The notes under the pieces: model-generated
The model's database searches: none
What the model saw: the letters and a program-made list of their open reading frames with translations, nothing else
What the model was told of the DNA's origin: nothing
Translations under genes and position numbers: made by a program
Shown: positions 1 through 12,352 of the stretch, one piece after another
How positions within the stretch are numbered: position 1 is the first letter of the stretch
Layout of the letters: every line of letters begins with the position of its first letter
Origin: Phoenix dactylifera
Taxonomy: Eukaryota; Streptophyta; Magnoliopsida; Arecales; Arecaceae
Reading direction: 5' to 3'
Length of the DNA: 64,000 bases
NCBI RefSeq assembly: GCF_009389715.1
Contig: NC_052404.1
Coordinates: forward strand, 12,577,756 to 12,641,755

Positions 1-1331
1 ATATGCTAGCCTTGCTTAGAGTTGCAACATCAGAATGCATGCCTTGCACCTACATAACAAAATGCCACAGAACTAGTTGCTGAGATAAGAGAACAGGTTT
101 GATGCAGTGAAAGACTAAAAGACTGGATTCTACATCTATGACACCAACCAATACAGCTTATCTGAGAATAAACCACAAAGTTATGGGCCTATACATAATG
201 ACAGAAGAGAAATTGGACAATTGGAAGTAGAAGAATGGAGATTAAAAAAAAGAAAACATGATCAGCCTAAGATCTTCCTCTTCACAGGCCTTCTAGAAAA
301 TGCATCACTATGTCCATAACATGCGATCCTAGTGCTCAATTTAGAGTAAATTATATCCAAACCACCAGATGTTTAACAGTTAAGCAAACTGTAAAGACCC
401 ATTATCGAAAGAATCTGTAAGATAAGTTTAACAATTAATATTGAGGTCTAAATTTTAAGCTAATGATTGCAAAGAACAGGCTATCTTATTATAGGGAATC
501 ACAGCCTTCCATGCTTCCTCACACAAGCATCAGATATGCCCAAGTCTACAACAGCCATCCGAACTCTCTTATATGCCCTGCAATTGTCCACCACTAGCAT
601 ACTAGTAAATGGACTGTGGAAATAGAAGATGGAATGACAATAGTTGCGGCATATTATCATGGATTGGTAACTCCCAAGCAAGGAGACTTTCATTTCTCAT
701 TTTCCAAATAAGTGACCAATACTTGCTTTAAGCCAGATGCATCTTCATATGAATTGGAGTCTTGAATTGTTCACAATATTCGTATACCCTGCTATATTCC
801 TATTATGTATTAGACATGCAACACAAGAGTCTGGGCCATTCCAACTCCATTTGTTGCTAATAACAATCATTAGAGATCGAGGAAGTTCATGGCTCATTTT
901 GACTAGGCACCTCTGAGTTTCAGGATCCCACTTGATCAGCAACACAACTTACCAGGGTTTACAATCAGGCACTCGCGTAGCTATGGATATTCATACCATC
1001 CCATTTTTGGGGGGGCTCGATATAGAGAAAAAAGCAACTTTAGTGCCTTTCCAATTAAGAAAAGCCTGGACAGCACGACAGAGAACTAACATTATAAGCT
1101 GGGACAAACCATGTGCGCTAGATAATATTCAGAACCCCCCGAAGATGATCCCATGAATCAAAATATTCAATAAGTCGAATCAGTTCGCGCTTATACCTAT
1201 ACGAGAAATTTCAAGAGCACCAGTTTTCCCCCTAAGAAGAGAAGGTTGAGAGCATACGAAATTATTAACAAAAAAAGGCGAAAAATCCCTCCATTGTAGC
1301 ATAGTAAAAGAGGGGGAAAGTGATAACCTAC
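1..1331 (-). other. Intron 1 of the carrier gene (incomplete)
   Basis: The stretch is AT-rich and runs from the carrier exon donor to the window edge. I looked for the next conserved carrier block (WREASRI..GNL type) on the minus strand and did not see it, so intron 1 is probably longer than 1.3 kb. Short open frames here match nothing I recognise. Confidence 0.55.
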
Positions 1332-1583
1332 CTGGAAGAGGATGGTGAGGCGAGCGAGGGGAGCCGTGCAGGTCTTGCTGATCGCTCCGGCGACCCCTCC
1401 AGCGAGGAGATGCGCCACCGTCCCGATATGCGGCTGCTGCTGCAGGCCCTGCTGCCGGTTCCGCTGGTGGTGCGCGGCGGAGAACCGGCGGACCCCACCG
1501 TCAACGGCGGCTTCGTGGCCGGAGGCGAGAGCCCTCTGCCCTCCGCCCTCCACCACCACCCCGACCCGCGCCTCCGTCTGCAT
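1332..1583 (-). CDS. Mitochondrial carrier (SLC25-type) protein, first coding exon only
   Basis: This exon encodes the first 84 residues of a mitochondrial solute carrier, an inner-membrane protein that exchanges metabolites or nucleotides. The first half is a variable, Q/G/A-rich leader. From about residue 53 the sequence IGTVAHLLAGGVAGAISKTC begins transmembrane helix 1, and PLARLT is a plant variant of the PX[DE]XX[KR] signature that ends repeat 1. The ATG at 1583 lies in a good context after a GC-rich leader. The exon ends in CAG and is followed by GTAGG, a clean donor at 1331-1330. The remaining five helices must lie beyond base 1, because no exon is recognisable in 1-1330. The substrate cannot be told from this exon. 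Plant ATP/phosphate-like or CoA carriers are the nearest idea, but that is inference. Confidence 0.8.
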
Positions 1584-2564
1584 CGCCTCACCCTGGATTA
1601 TGGTATATACGAGAACGTACCCTCGGAAACCCTAGAAACGAGCCCAAGCAGCTCCGACATCCACGGACACCAGCCCCACCAACCGCCAAATCGAATTCAA
1701 ACCCTAGAAAGACCTAAATAGGTTCCGTTGTATGCCGGATTCGAGGGCTTCTTTTTTTTTTCGGAAAAAGAAAAGAATAATTCAGAAAGGAAGATGGATA
1801 GACCACGCTGCTATGCCGGTTATGAGGATATTTGAAGCAAGAAAGCGGGGAAGTGGGAGGGAGTAAGGTTGGGTTTCGTTGAATCGGACGGTGGAGATAA
1901 AGAGTCCGCGAGACGAACACGGGAATGCGAAACCCTAACACGTCAAACCGACTGCGGGATCAAGAAGCACATGGGAGGGAACATCCGCCTCCGGTTCGGG
2001 TTTTTGGAATATTCCTAATCTTCAACCGCACACGTGGCGGAGCATGATTTGCAAGAGCCGAAGCTCTTCTCTGTGCGATACGGCAGCAGCCCAGAACCAA
2101 TCCGGTTGTCAATTTTATACAGGTGGCCCAAGCTAAATCTCCAAACGGTAAGGCTGCGAGGCCCAAAATCTGTCAAAAAGAGAAAAAAAAAGGAATAAAC
2201 GTGACACTGCTCTGCTGGCCATACAACTGTCATGCAAATGTCCGATCAGTGTGTCACACGTTGTGACAGTTGGCTAGGGCTTAATGACCGAGCCGCAGGA
2301 AAATGGGCAACATGCTCAGGCCCTGTTAATCTGCATCATTAGACCTTTAACAATGTATCGTAAAAAAATAATTTAAACGCATTGTCTATCTTCTCTAGAA
2401 AATTTCTTGCATTTCCTAAGGTTCTAAACCAGCGTGCCTGCCATGACGAGAAGCCTCTTCAGTCTGCCATGTTCTTTACCCTTCATCCACGTATTATTTC
2501 TAAAGAAAAGGTGAAACGTAGTTAGAAAACACAAAAATGATTTGCTGTGCACCCACTCTACGCG
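1584..2564. other. 5' UTR/promoter side of the carrier gene, then intergenic
   Basis: Directly upstream (on the minus strand) of the carrier start is a CT/GC-rich leader of about 150 bases with AAACCCTAG motifs, typical of plant housekeeping 5' regions. Farther up is mixed intergenic sequence with no gene that I can support. Confidence 0.4.
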
Positions 2565-2592
2565 TGTATGTATGTATATATATATATATATA
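2565..2592. repeat. GTAT/TA microsatellite
   Basis: A short run of GTAT units passes into TA dinucleotides. It is simple sequence in intergenic DNA. Confidence 0.85.
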
Positions 2593-2759
2593 CGAGAGGG
2601 AGAGCGAGAGTTAGTGGTCTCCAAAATGGCGCCGCTATACCTGCACCTAGGTTCGTACAGGTTGGGAGTTTGGCAAGATATCTTCCCATCTAATACTAAG
2701 ATAACATGATTACTGTTTAACAGAGACACCAAGACCCATCAAAAAGACTAAAACCAGAG

Positions 2760-4509
2760 GAGTTATACATCAAATGCCAAGCCTATGATATATCTTACAG
2801 TTCATGTCATCTTCAGGAAGGCAATTATTCTGCACACACGGTACATGACATTGCCAAGACGTAAAAATGTTGGCCACTGAATCTCTGTCCCAATATGGTA
2901 ACCCTGCTTCACCAGTCCCGGATATCAAGCCTCTCCTGCACCGCTTAAAATACCACCATCCAATCCAATCGCACATAGAGCGCCATGCCCCCAATAAATC
3001 GAATTAAACGACACCAAACAGAGGTCAAAAATGCTCAACCCAACGCTTTTGACTTCACAAAAGTTTTAAGTACTTCGATGCCCAATGATCCATTTGATAC
3101 AGGATTGAGTGCAAACTATAGCCATCCTCCTGGAATCCATCCAAGACTGGTATAGATTGGACAGAGACTGCCAAAAACGAAAAAGCTGCCTTGAATCCCC
3201 GGGACACCGACCCGTTAAGGACCCAGAATCACCTCCTAAACAGCCAGCCATCCTAAACATAAACTTGCTTAACATATAATTAGTTGGATTTTTCCAACAT
3301 TTTGCTCAAAAAGAAGAGGAAAAAAAAATCTTGCATGCTTAGCAAGATTAATGTGACATACAAGTGCAAACTTTACAAAAGTAGAAATGCATCATAAATA
3401 AACTTACAATTTTCTGAAGTGGAGATCGACCTACATTCCTGCCATATCCTGTAGAGAAAAGCAAAAATTAGCGATGCAGTCGATGCATGGCCATGAAAGC
3501 TAAGTTCAATAAAGAATGCTAAACATTTTTTTCATTAAAAAAAATTGAGAAACAAGTTTGACTTCTTGTTGGATAAGATAGTCCTGAATATCCATCTATG
3601 GGAAAATATAAGGACATTGAAAGAAGAAAAAATTGGTCAAAACTCAAGGACACCAAATATATACAAAATAGATTCTCCCAACCCTTCAAATAGAAACGAT
3701 TTTAATAAACTGATGTGTGAGATTCATGTGGACCACTATAACTAATATATACTATAGGCTGGATTGGGCAGGATCCGGAAATAAGATACACCAAATCAAG
3801 AGGGGGAATCACATGTCAAACTTCCAAGGATCATAACTTAGCCATACAACAGAACCAGATTAAAATAATCATTGTTTTTAAAAAAAATGGATAACTTTTC
3901 GGTCTTCATAATGTGACTCTACCTCGTAAAGGGTGCATAGCTAGCGATTTTGCTCAAATTCCATCATTTAGACCTTGAAATGAGCCGGTCAAAACTGAAA
4001 ATTTTCTCTTCAAATTTTTTTTTGACCGAACGTATTTAATAATTAGGAAAAAATTAGGTAAACCAACAGAAGACAGTCGATATAGAAGTCGATCTACTTT
4101 CTGTAGAATTTTATTTTTTTTATATTTATTTCTATTAGCCATGTCTATTTTAGAAAAGCTAGTCCTATTCAAAGTAGAGAAAAAATCCAATCCGAATTAT
4201 ACTCAAACAGATCTCATTATTATAAATAAAGACTATGTTCCTCAATTTTTAATTCATTAATAAAAAAAAAGTGTAGACCTTACTTTCCCTAAATTTTCTA
4301 TGTTTTTTCTACATCTTTTTGAGATGCTCAAGCCGAGTGGATTGAGAAAATTCTTCCTTTTTCTCGATGGGACTATAAACAGTACAACATGCTTTACCAT
4401 GCTTAGTCTTCACTGCTTGCAAATAACCATCAAAAGTTTGTGATCTATAGCTTTATAAAAAATGACCCATCACATTTAAATAGGAAGCTTAAACATAAAA
4501 TAGCATACC
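2760..4509 (-). other. Possible spliced 3' UTR of the BEL1-like gene; otherwise intergenic
   Basis: Downstream of the homeodomain stop codon, the minus strand shows splice-like signals: ATAAG|GTATGC with the donor at 4508, then an AG-bounded small exon of about 39 bases near 3412-3450 followed by GTAAGT, then a more GC-balanced block at about 2760-3060 that could be a terminal exon. None of it carries a conserved reading frame. The rest, including very AT-rich sequence around 3850-4320, shows nothing I recognise. Confidence 0.25.
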
Positions 4510-4667
4510 TTATGATTCATGATGGCTATAATCTTCTGCAACCATGCCTGAAGAATTAGAGTTACTTCTATCCCCGATGAGTATTTTGGTAGCCTATGTT
4601 GGTATTTTCGAAAAAAAAGGGTTTTCTGCTCCATTCTACTGGCTGAGCTGATTTCACACAAGCACTT

Positions 4668-7600
4668 TCATCCAACAAAATCATGAAAGAACTGTCCACC
4701 TAGGTTCTTTCCAAACTGCCACTCTTGCCCATCAAATGCACCCATTACATAAACATCATTGCACTCTTCAAGACCAAAACAATTAATGACATTCAACGGA
4801 AGAGGCTCTGCCAGGCAAACCCCGCTGGCTTGGTGGAGACCAAGAGTAAGTGAAACACCTGAAGTTCCTCCAGCAGCAACATCCAAACCAAATCCAATAT
4901 GCTGATGACCAGGTACAACATCATATACAAAGTTACATGGCTCTTGGGTATGATTGGGTATCTGAGTGAGATCATCTTGAATGCATTTGGTTGTTGGGTG
5001 TTCATTCTTTGGGCTGTTGGCACTTTGAGCTGGTCGAGAGTTACAGGAAGCAGCAGTAGAAGGTGATGGTAGCTGAGATTGCTCATTGGTGACGTGGCTT
5101 TTATCACCAGCTGAAACTTTATGCAATTGTTGCATCTCAAGAGAGTGTATCTCTTCAACCATTGGTTTCCAGAGTCTTACCCTAGCATTAATAAACCAGT
5201 TTGAAACCTGCTTGAATGGATGTAGTAAAATATTGCATGAAAAAGAATTCATTAGATCATCCAGGGGAGTAAAGAGAGAAACAAGCATTACTACTGTGGA
5301 AAAGTTCCACCAAACTTAAGATTTAAAAAGGGGGAAAAAAGAGAAAAGTGTAAAGATTTAAAGAGCAATGCCCTTATAGACATCATAGAGAACACATACA
5401 CCTAGAGGGTGCAGCCTATTATTTTCCATGAAGTGATTAACAAGCAAGAAAGAAGTTTATTTACCTGATTTCTTGTGAGACCCGTTTGTTTAGACAACAT
5501 CTGCTTGTCAGCATCGGTAGGATATCTGCAAAAGATTGAATATCAGATAAAACTATCCATCAGTCTCGCTTGCAGAGACAAGCACATGGCGAAAAAATAG
5601 AATATCAGATAAAACTATCCATCAGTTTATCTTGCAAAGATAAGCCCACGGCAGGTTCCCAGCAGTAATGTTTTACACCATTCCTTTATCATATAAACTA
5701 TTAGTGGCTTGGACAGTGAGACATGCTTTAGTCATATGGACATAAAGTAAAGTGTGATGCCAGCAAATAGGTTAAAAGCCACCACATTTTGCTAATATCA
5801 GATAAGCCAAAGTGTGAACGATACAGTCAACGGCCTTCTGCTAATAAAAACTCTGATTCCAAAAGTCAGAGGGTAGATTTTCTCTTTTCAGTTTTTGTTC
5901 TATTTTATTAGCGACATCTCAGAAGTAGGGATGACAAAGAAAATGACTTTTCAGCCTAGCTGCTGGGTCTATGTCAGGCACTAAAAGAGTTTGGCTCATA
6001 AATCATGAATACATTTAGCCATGACGAATAGACAGGGAAAATTGCCTCCAGGAAGTGAATGTCAATACCACCTCCAAGGCTCCAACTTACATGACCAGCC
6101 ATAAAGCCAAAGCAAATTTGAAGGGAAAGCCACTTACGGGTGCAAGAAATGTTCAAATAGCCAAGCACGTAGGACAGACACCGCATATTCAGGAAGTCCT
6201 CTCTGAGGTCGCCAAATATGCAGCTGGCCAAAGGTACCTGAGTTGTTTACTGTTCGTTGAAGACAAGCACCATTGTTAATGAGCCCGAAGCTTGGAGCTC
6301 CTTCCCTACTGAGACCTTCTTTTCCAATAATCTTGTTTGTGTGATGAAGCTGATTAGAAATCATAACTCTGAGACGTCTGAAGTGGCTTGACATTGCATT
6401 GAGGGCCATGGAGGCATAAGGGGCAGTGGTACTTAAGCCAGCTACAGATTCAAAAGACGTGGTGACAGCTTGCACCTGCTGATAGTATTGCTTATACCTT
6501 CTATAGACCTACACAGACATCAATGGAGATAAAATTAGGAAAAGAAGGAAATATAAGAACAAGGCCGAATAAGATATGTTGCATTGGCTCCAGAAGTTAT
6601 TACAGTAAGTCATCAAGTGAACAAAGAATACTACTACAGCATTTGCTCAAAAAACAATTGCTCAAAAAAGAACACTACTAAAGCAAAAGCAAATTAAATC
6701 AACAAATTTGTAAAACCTATTACAATTCCAATAGGGATTTTGAAAGCAAATCTATATAACATTAATTAGAAAAACCTATGCGCAATGACTTCATGTCCAG
6801 AGCAGACGACCTAGGAAAGGTCAAACACAAGAATAAAGGAGAACAATTTAAGAGTCCAAAAGTAACTGCAGCCTTGGATAGCATTCTAGTCTCACACTTT
6901 GGCATATAAGCTGTACCCTAAACAGAGGCCTTTATGAAAGTCCATGCAGGCTGTCTTGTGCCAGAACTTGCCTTAGTTAAAATTAAAGCAACAATTAGAG
7001 AGGGTTCACAAAATCACAAACTTGTCAAAAAGATAAGCTTAGTCCTGTCATGGAGTCTAGAATACATAGGAGTTGCAGACTACTACTAACTGCAGTTTGA
7101 AAGGGAGTTTTTGATCATTACACCATCAACAACAAGACCATGAACATCACAACATTTAGAAAGCCTACCAAACTGCTACAAATTCTATGAGACAAATTTT
7201 CGTGATAGAGATATTAAAAAAAAAAAAGAAGCATACCCCTAATTCACTATTATTTTCATACTAGCTAATACTGAACATTCATCATACTGTTTAATGTGGC
7301 AATGACAAGCAAAACATCAATAAATCCTAAAACTACTTGTTATAACTATTTCATAATTCAATTTTAAAATGGCCGAGGACAGCTTGACTCGTGATCAGAA
7401 TACCTCTCAAAATGAAATGTAATAGTATGTAAATTCGCAAAAAACAAGCATTTGACGGAAGCATGAAGAATTCTCACAGCAGGCAAGATTAATCATTACG
7501 TTATCTCTTACTATTAGAATACCAAATCCACTTACTTTTATTTGCAGTGGCAGATGCAAGCTGCCAAGAGTTCTTTTCTTTGACCATGAGAAATATCAAA

Positions 7601-9989
7601 TATCTTAGAGGATGAAGCAAAATTGTAAATATTCCTGATTTGCTGACATCTCTTTTAATTTGATAACAGTATAAGCTCTCGTCCAGCTAAGCTGGAAGAC
7701 AGGTGCATGTGGTCCTTCTGGCAAATACTTGGACATCATGTTTTATAAAGCTTAGCTATTTCTGACAATATCAACTGGGAACCACGTAGGGTTTCACTAT
7801 CATGGCACTAACAAAGATTGTCAAATCATTCAATGGGAGAAAAGAAAACGAGATAATTTGACATCCTTTATAGACTCATGGACAGCTTTGTGAACTACGC
7901 AAACAATATGTTATCTTCACAATCTCTCAGTGTGTATTTTATTACTTATCTTGATAACTGCCAGTAGCACCCTAGTTTCTCCATTGTGCATAAACAGTGC
8001 GAGTATAAAGGCAAGATTTTCTAAAGTAACTCAACATCATAGTTTTAATGAATCTGAAGATTTACCTGTGCAGCTTCTGTAATACATGTATGAGCTAATC
8101 TTCTTAGTAAAAGGCTGGCCTGTGCAAAGCTAGTTTCCTCTCTCCGTCTTTCACTACCTTAACCATGAGAAAATCGTTTGGTCTCTTAAATGAAATGTCA
8201 GATTGGCATAACTAGTGTAGCTAAGACTAATCTTTGGAACTCTGTCGATTTCCTCCCAAAAAATATTTAAACTCTGGAGATTGGAGAATGCATTCCTGCA
8301 TATCAACAACCGAGTCTCATCTTGGTGAAAATAATGTCGCAAAACACAATATGTCATCATGTTAGATATCCCCTTGGAAGCAGCACCCAACTCAATGATG
8401 ACAGCACACCTTGGTTAGTGGATGAGCCAATGAACTGTGATCTTAAGATTTATAAGTTCAAACTCCATCAGAGACAATCCTTAACCTCATAGAAACACCA
8501 CATTTAGAGTCGGACCTTCAACCCCAAATTTTAAGAGTCTTGCTCGTCTCAAAGGCTCTACCACCATTTATTTTCTTACACGATCTAATGTTGCGATCTT
8601 TTTGCATGTCATCATTTCTTTTCTCAAAATCGTGGTCAACTTCTAATATTCACGCTCGATTTAATTTTTTAGCAACATGTTTACCAAAATCCAAAGCATT
8701 TAGCCATTATCTGCCATGGCATCTTCCAGCTGATTAACTAGTAAGCCTAGCTTACCGCCATGATCTACACTAGAATGATGCATTAATTCAGGAGAACCAA
8801 GTAAACCCTAGAATCTAACAATCAAAACTTCCAAGCGATGAAAGGATATCTCCTCAATTGAAAAGATGCATGGTGGCTAATCGAGTGCATATGTTACTAA
8901 TCATGGATCTTCGCTGTTTCCTAAATAATCAAGATCACCATCCAATAAACCCAGCAACAGCGGTGATGAATAGATGACATGACCATGATCTCGTGCAGTA
9001 CCAAGATCCCACCAGCTGTACGTTGCGTTCAAAATCTTTGACATGAAAGAACATCGCGATATTTTTAGCTTTTAGCACAGCAACACGCCTCGAGAAACTA
9101 GCAGCATCGAAGAGGTCCCAGAAAGAGGATCTCGGCTCCAAAAGGAATAATTGAAACAAGTTCTCACAAAGTCTTTTCATCGCAGTCAAAAAAAAAGAGA
9201 GAGAGAGAAAGAAAGAAAAGAGAAACAGAAAAAGAAAAAAGAGAAGCGAACGGTCCAAGAAGTCGAGTTTATGGGGCTCACCTCATCAAGCATGGAGATA
9301 AGCCTGGACTTCTTCCACTGCTGCTCCCTAGCCGAGATCCGGCCGTCCTCGTTCACCTGCATCCGATGATCCATCGGCGATGGCTCCCGTGGATCGGCAT
9401 CTAGAAGCATGTCACCAGCACCGCTTCCTCCTGCTGCTGTTACTGCCCTACGGCCGAAATCGCAAATTTCCTCGAGAAGTTGTCGAGCAGGCTCCAGGAA
9501 GCTGGAGCGGTTTAAAACCGTGGCGTAGCCCGTGAAGGGCCCGAGCGGACCTACACCGAACTGGTGGCGTGCAGGAGGTGGAGGACTGGAGGCAGAAGAA
9601 GAGAGGGACAGAGAGAAGCCCTGGTTGGAGATCTGGCGGTGGTGGTGCGCTGGGAGCGAGAGAGTGTTGTGGTGGCCAGAGAAATGGGAACTGGAAGCGA
9701 TGCTGTAGTTAGGGTTTTGAGAGTAACAGGTAGAGGAAGACGACGAGGAAGAGGAGGAAGAGGCCAGAAGGAAGGAAGTGACGGTATCGGCGGGGTAGAG
9801 CGGCCAAGCGGTGCTGGGATCGTGGAGTGAGGGTAGCGAAATGGGTGGAGGAGAGTCCTCCGACGGGAAACGGAGCTTCTCCCTCCGGCTGTGTTGGGGC
9901 ACGTGGTACATCGGATGCTGTTGCTGCAGCTGCGCCTTTCCTCTTCCGACGACGGCGAATCGCTCCGCCGCCGACGACATCTTCTTCAC
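4668..9989 (-). CDS. BEL1-like homeodomain (TALE) transcription factor, complete, four exons
   Basis: Exons are 9282-9989, 6138-6508, 5465-5525 and 4668-5207, all with GT-AG borders and consistent phase, giving 559 residues. BELL proteins heterodimerise with KNOX homeodomain proteins and act in the nucleus on meristem and organ patterning genes. A Ser-run lies near residue 77-86 and a ZIBEL-like SLSLS near 126. The SKY domain ([20 protein letters not shown]) starts near 150, and the BELL domain spans about 224-285 across the first intron. The TALE homeodomain spans about 335-397, with the PYP extension and [12 protein letters not shown] recognition helix. A C-terminal ZIBEL motif VSLTLGL lies near 498-504, and the protein ends in HDFVG as many relatives do. 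The 61-base third exon inside the homeodomain is the hallmark gene structure of this family. The first ATG was used; a second in-frame ATG three codons later is equally possible. The subclass is not assigned. Confidence 0.93.
5537..5650. repeat. Tandem duplication of about 60 bases in BEL1-like intron 2
   Basis: The motif AATATCAGATAAAACTATCC and its flank occur twice in a row with several differences, inside the intron just upstream of the 61-base exon. It looks like a local slippage duplication. Confidence 0.7.
6509..9281 (-). other. Long first intron of the BEL1-like gene
   Basis: This 2.8-kb AT-rich intron separates the two halves of the BELL domain. The donor side is GAG|GTGAGC and the acceptor side TGTGTAG|GTC. 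No exon, RNA gene or mobile element with defined ends was recognised in it. Next to the donor, at about 9188-9245, is a purine-rich GA/AAG tract on the plus strand, so a polypyrimidine stretch on the sense strand. Confidence 0.75.
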
Positions 9990-11362
9990 CTCAGCTCTTC
10001 CCCTGGACTGGGTAACGGTTTTCTTTTTTTCGTTTTTTCTTTATTAATAACAACTACAGGTCTCTTTCCTTCTTTCCACCCGGAGGGGCAACCAAGAAAG
10101 AGAGAGGAGGAAGATGAAGACACGAAAGCGAAAGCGAAAGCGATAGCGAAGGGAAATAAGGGGGCGGGACTTAATTATAAGGGGTCGAATTGTTAAACAT
10201 ACACCCTCTGTTGACAAATATGCCCAACCATGTTCGAATCTGTCTCCCATGCCCTAAAAGTTAGTTTGAGGATTACGGAGTGTATGTAATAAATAGTGAT
10301 TCGCCACTAGTTAATTTAGCTTAAATCTGTGATTGGGTGGAGAATATGGGAGTCGCGTCGGGCGGACTGCAGCGGCCGTCGCACGTGGGATCCCGGAGTT
10401 GGAGGGTGGTGGGACCTTCATCGCGAACCCGAATCCGGGAATAAATCGGCGAGGAAATAACAATAATCCAAATCTCGCGGTAATGTTGTGAATGGCGATG
10501 ATTAGAACCCCAGGTCTGGGGGGATAGAGAAGCGGAAAATGATTCGAAAACATAAGATTATTACATGGACCAAGGCCATCGTTAACCACGTGTCGAGGGT
10601 TCGTACTGGTCTGCTGAGGAATAATTATTCTTGGCTTTGTTTTTTTTGTTTTCGTTCAGATTGGTTTTGCCCCTTACGGGGCGGGTACAGTGGGGGGGTT
10701 TATGACGGTGCTAGGGGAGGGGTGACGTCGTCTGCTTCCAGACCTGCTGTGGCTGAGAAGCGAGAGCTTAGCGGAGAGAAAAAGAGACCGTAGCTTTTTA
10801 TTTATTTATTTATTTTTGTTTTGTTGACTGCTGCAGCTTAGCACACCTTGGTCGTCGTTGAGGGTTTTTTTTTTTTTTTTTTTTTTTTTACCGTCTGCTT
10901 CTGTGCGGCAGAGCTGCGGCCGCAGATCTTTTGCTTGAGACTTGAGAGGAGCGCCCGAGTTTCCCGTCGGTCCGCGGATTCCGAGGCCCGGTCCGCCCGA
11001 TAGTTGTACCGCTTGTGTTGCTTTAAACGGTACGAACTGGAAACCGGGGACCGGTAAGTGAAAGACTGGGGACATCCGATAGCTGTACCGCTTGTGCTGC
11101 TTTAAAGTTTAAACGCCAAGAGCAGGAAACCGGGGACCGGTAAGTGAAATATTGGGGACATGCAAAAGAAAATAAAGAGGTCTTGGTTGGATTACTCTCT
11201 ATATGGCTCAGATAAATAATTTAGTTGAATAACTTAGAATGGTAGGTAACTATGTACCATCTTTGATTATATCTAAGATATTTTTTTATAAAAAAATGGC
11301 AAAAATTGGTTATCTGGTAAGACAAAATCTGCAGCCTAAATTATTTTTAAGCTTATGATATC
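9990..11362 (-). promoter_or_regulatory. 5' leader and upstream region of the BEL1-like gene
   Basis: Just upstream of the start codon (minus strand) is a pyrimidine/purine-biased leader that includes repeats of the hexamer AAGCGA (plus strand, about 10120-10150). Beyond it is GC-richer sequence with a 25-base T run at 10865-10889 and a TTTA tetranucleotide run at about 10797-10816. No TATA position can be fixed with confidence. The region ends at the target duplication of the Tat retrotransposon, so the insertion lies about 1.4 kb upstream of the BEL1-like start codon. Confidence 0.45.
10997..11161. repeat. Imperfect tandem duplication, about 80 bases, two copies
   Basis: Two adjacent blocks share CCGATAG.TGTACCGCTTGTG at the start and GGAAACCGGGGACCGGTAAG near the end. 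They differ by substitutions and a small insertion in the middle. They lie upstream of the BEL1-like gene and next to the retrotransposon insertion point. Confidence 0.8.
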
Positions 11363-12331
11363 TGTTGGGGGGAATAAGATTTTTTCCCAAATGACATAAA
11401 TGCCCCTAAGAAGCCGTACAACTTCCGACCCCGGACGGCCGAAGTCGGCGTCCGACTTCGGAACGCCCGACCTCGAGACCTCCGACCTAAGAAAAACCCC
11501 GATGTTCGAGGTCTACTCTTGTCAGCCACCTACTACGGCCGTGCGCCTCTAAGGTCTGGCCGAGGACCATACCCTGACGCCCCTCTGGCATTTATTGCGC
11601 ATGGTCGCTGTAACTCTCCGGCTTACTCCACAATAAATGCGGATCTCCGGCTTACTCCACAATAAATGCGGATCTCCGGCTTACTCCACAATAAATGCGG
11701 ATCTCCGGCTTACTCCACAATAAATGCGCATGGCTCCTGTCATCTACGGACTCTCAGCTCTCCACGGCAAATCAGCCCAGCAGAGTCTAGTCAACTATGA
11801 TAAGTCTCCGACCTCGGCCATACCTCCGACACCAATGCAATAATTCGCCTGATAGCGTGCTAGTTCGAGCTGTACGACGCCCTCACCGCCGACATCAGTG
11901 CAATGATTCGCCTGACCGTGCGCCGACCCGAATGACATGCCGAGCCGTACTACGGCTTCGCCCTGTTACATCGCAGGTAAACCGACCCCCGCCTATAAAA
12001 GGGAGCCTTGGCCTCTCAGGAGGGGGTTGAAAAAGATTGAAGCACTCTACAGACACTGTTCATCTCCTTTCTACACTACTTGCCCCCTCCCTGACTTGAG
12101 CGTCGGAGGGCCGGCGCCGGAAAACCCGGCCACCGGCTCGTGTGCAGGCACTCAGACGGAGGACGCCGCCAGCTGACGGATCGCCGCCTCGCCGCGTGGG
12201 CCAGCCGTCCCTTCTCTCCGACCGCCCCAGACGGAGGACGCCGCTCGCCGACGGACCGCCGCCCCGCCGTGAGAACTCGCCGCTCCCTTTCCTCGACCGA
12301 AGATTGCCCTCGGGTCCAATTTCCAGCAACA
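11363..12331 (+). repeat. 5' LTR of the Tat element
   Basis: The LTR is 969 bp, starts TGTTGG and ends CAACA. It contains a TATAAAA box at 11994-12000 followed by GC-rich leader sequence, and a four-copy 29-base tandem repeat at about 11616-11731. Confidence 0.95.
11616..11731 (+). repeat. Four-copy 29-base tandem repeat inside the LTR
   Basis: The unit contains CTCCGGCTTACTCCACAATA followed by AATGCGGAT, repeated four times and almost identical. The 3' LTR has the same four copies, so the array was present in the parent copy. It sits about 260 bases upstream of the TATA box, where U3 enhancers usually lie. Confidence 0.9.
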
Positions 12332-12332
12332 G

Positions 12333-12352
12333 TTGGCGCTAGAGGAAGGGCC
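12333..12352 (+). other. Putative primer-binding site of the Tat element
   Basis: Immediately inside the 5' LTR is TTGGCGCTAGAGGAAGGG, the position and general form of a Tat-type primer-binding site. The cognate tRNA was not determined. A near-identical motif follows the left LTR of the TRIM at 58.46 kb. Confidence 0.65.

Noticed and set aside
3954-4190. AT-rich minus-strand frame of 78 codons with Lys/Asn bias, plastid-like in look
   Set aside because: I could not match it to any chloroplast gene, and such composition arises by chance in AT-rich DNA. A plastid insertion is not supported.
9811-10196. Several plus-strand frames near the BEL1-like start
   Set aside because: They are shadows of BEL1-like exon 1 and its purine-rich leader.
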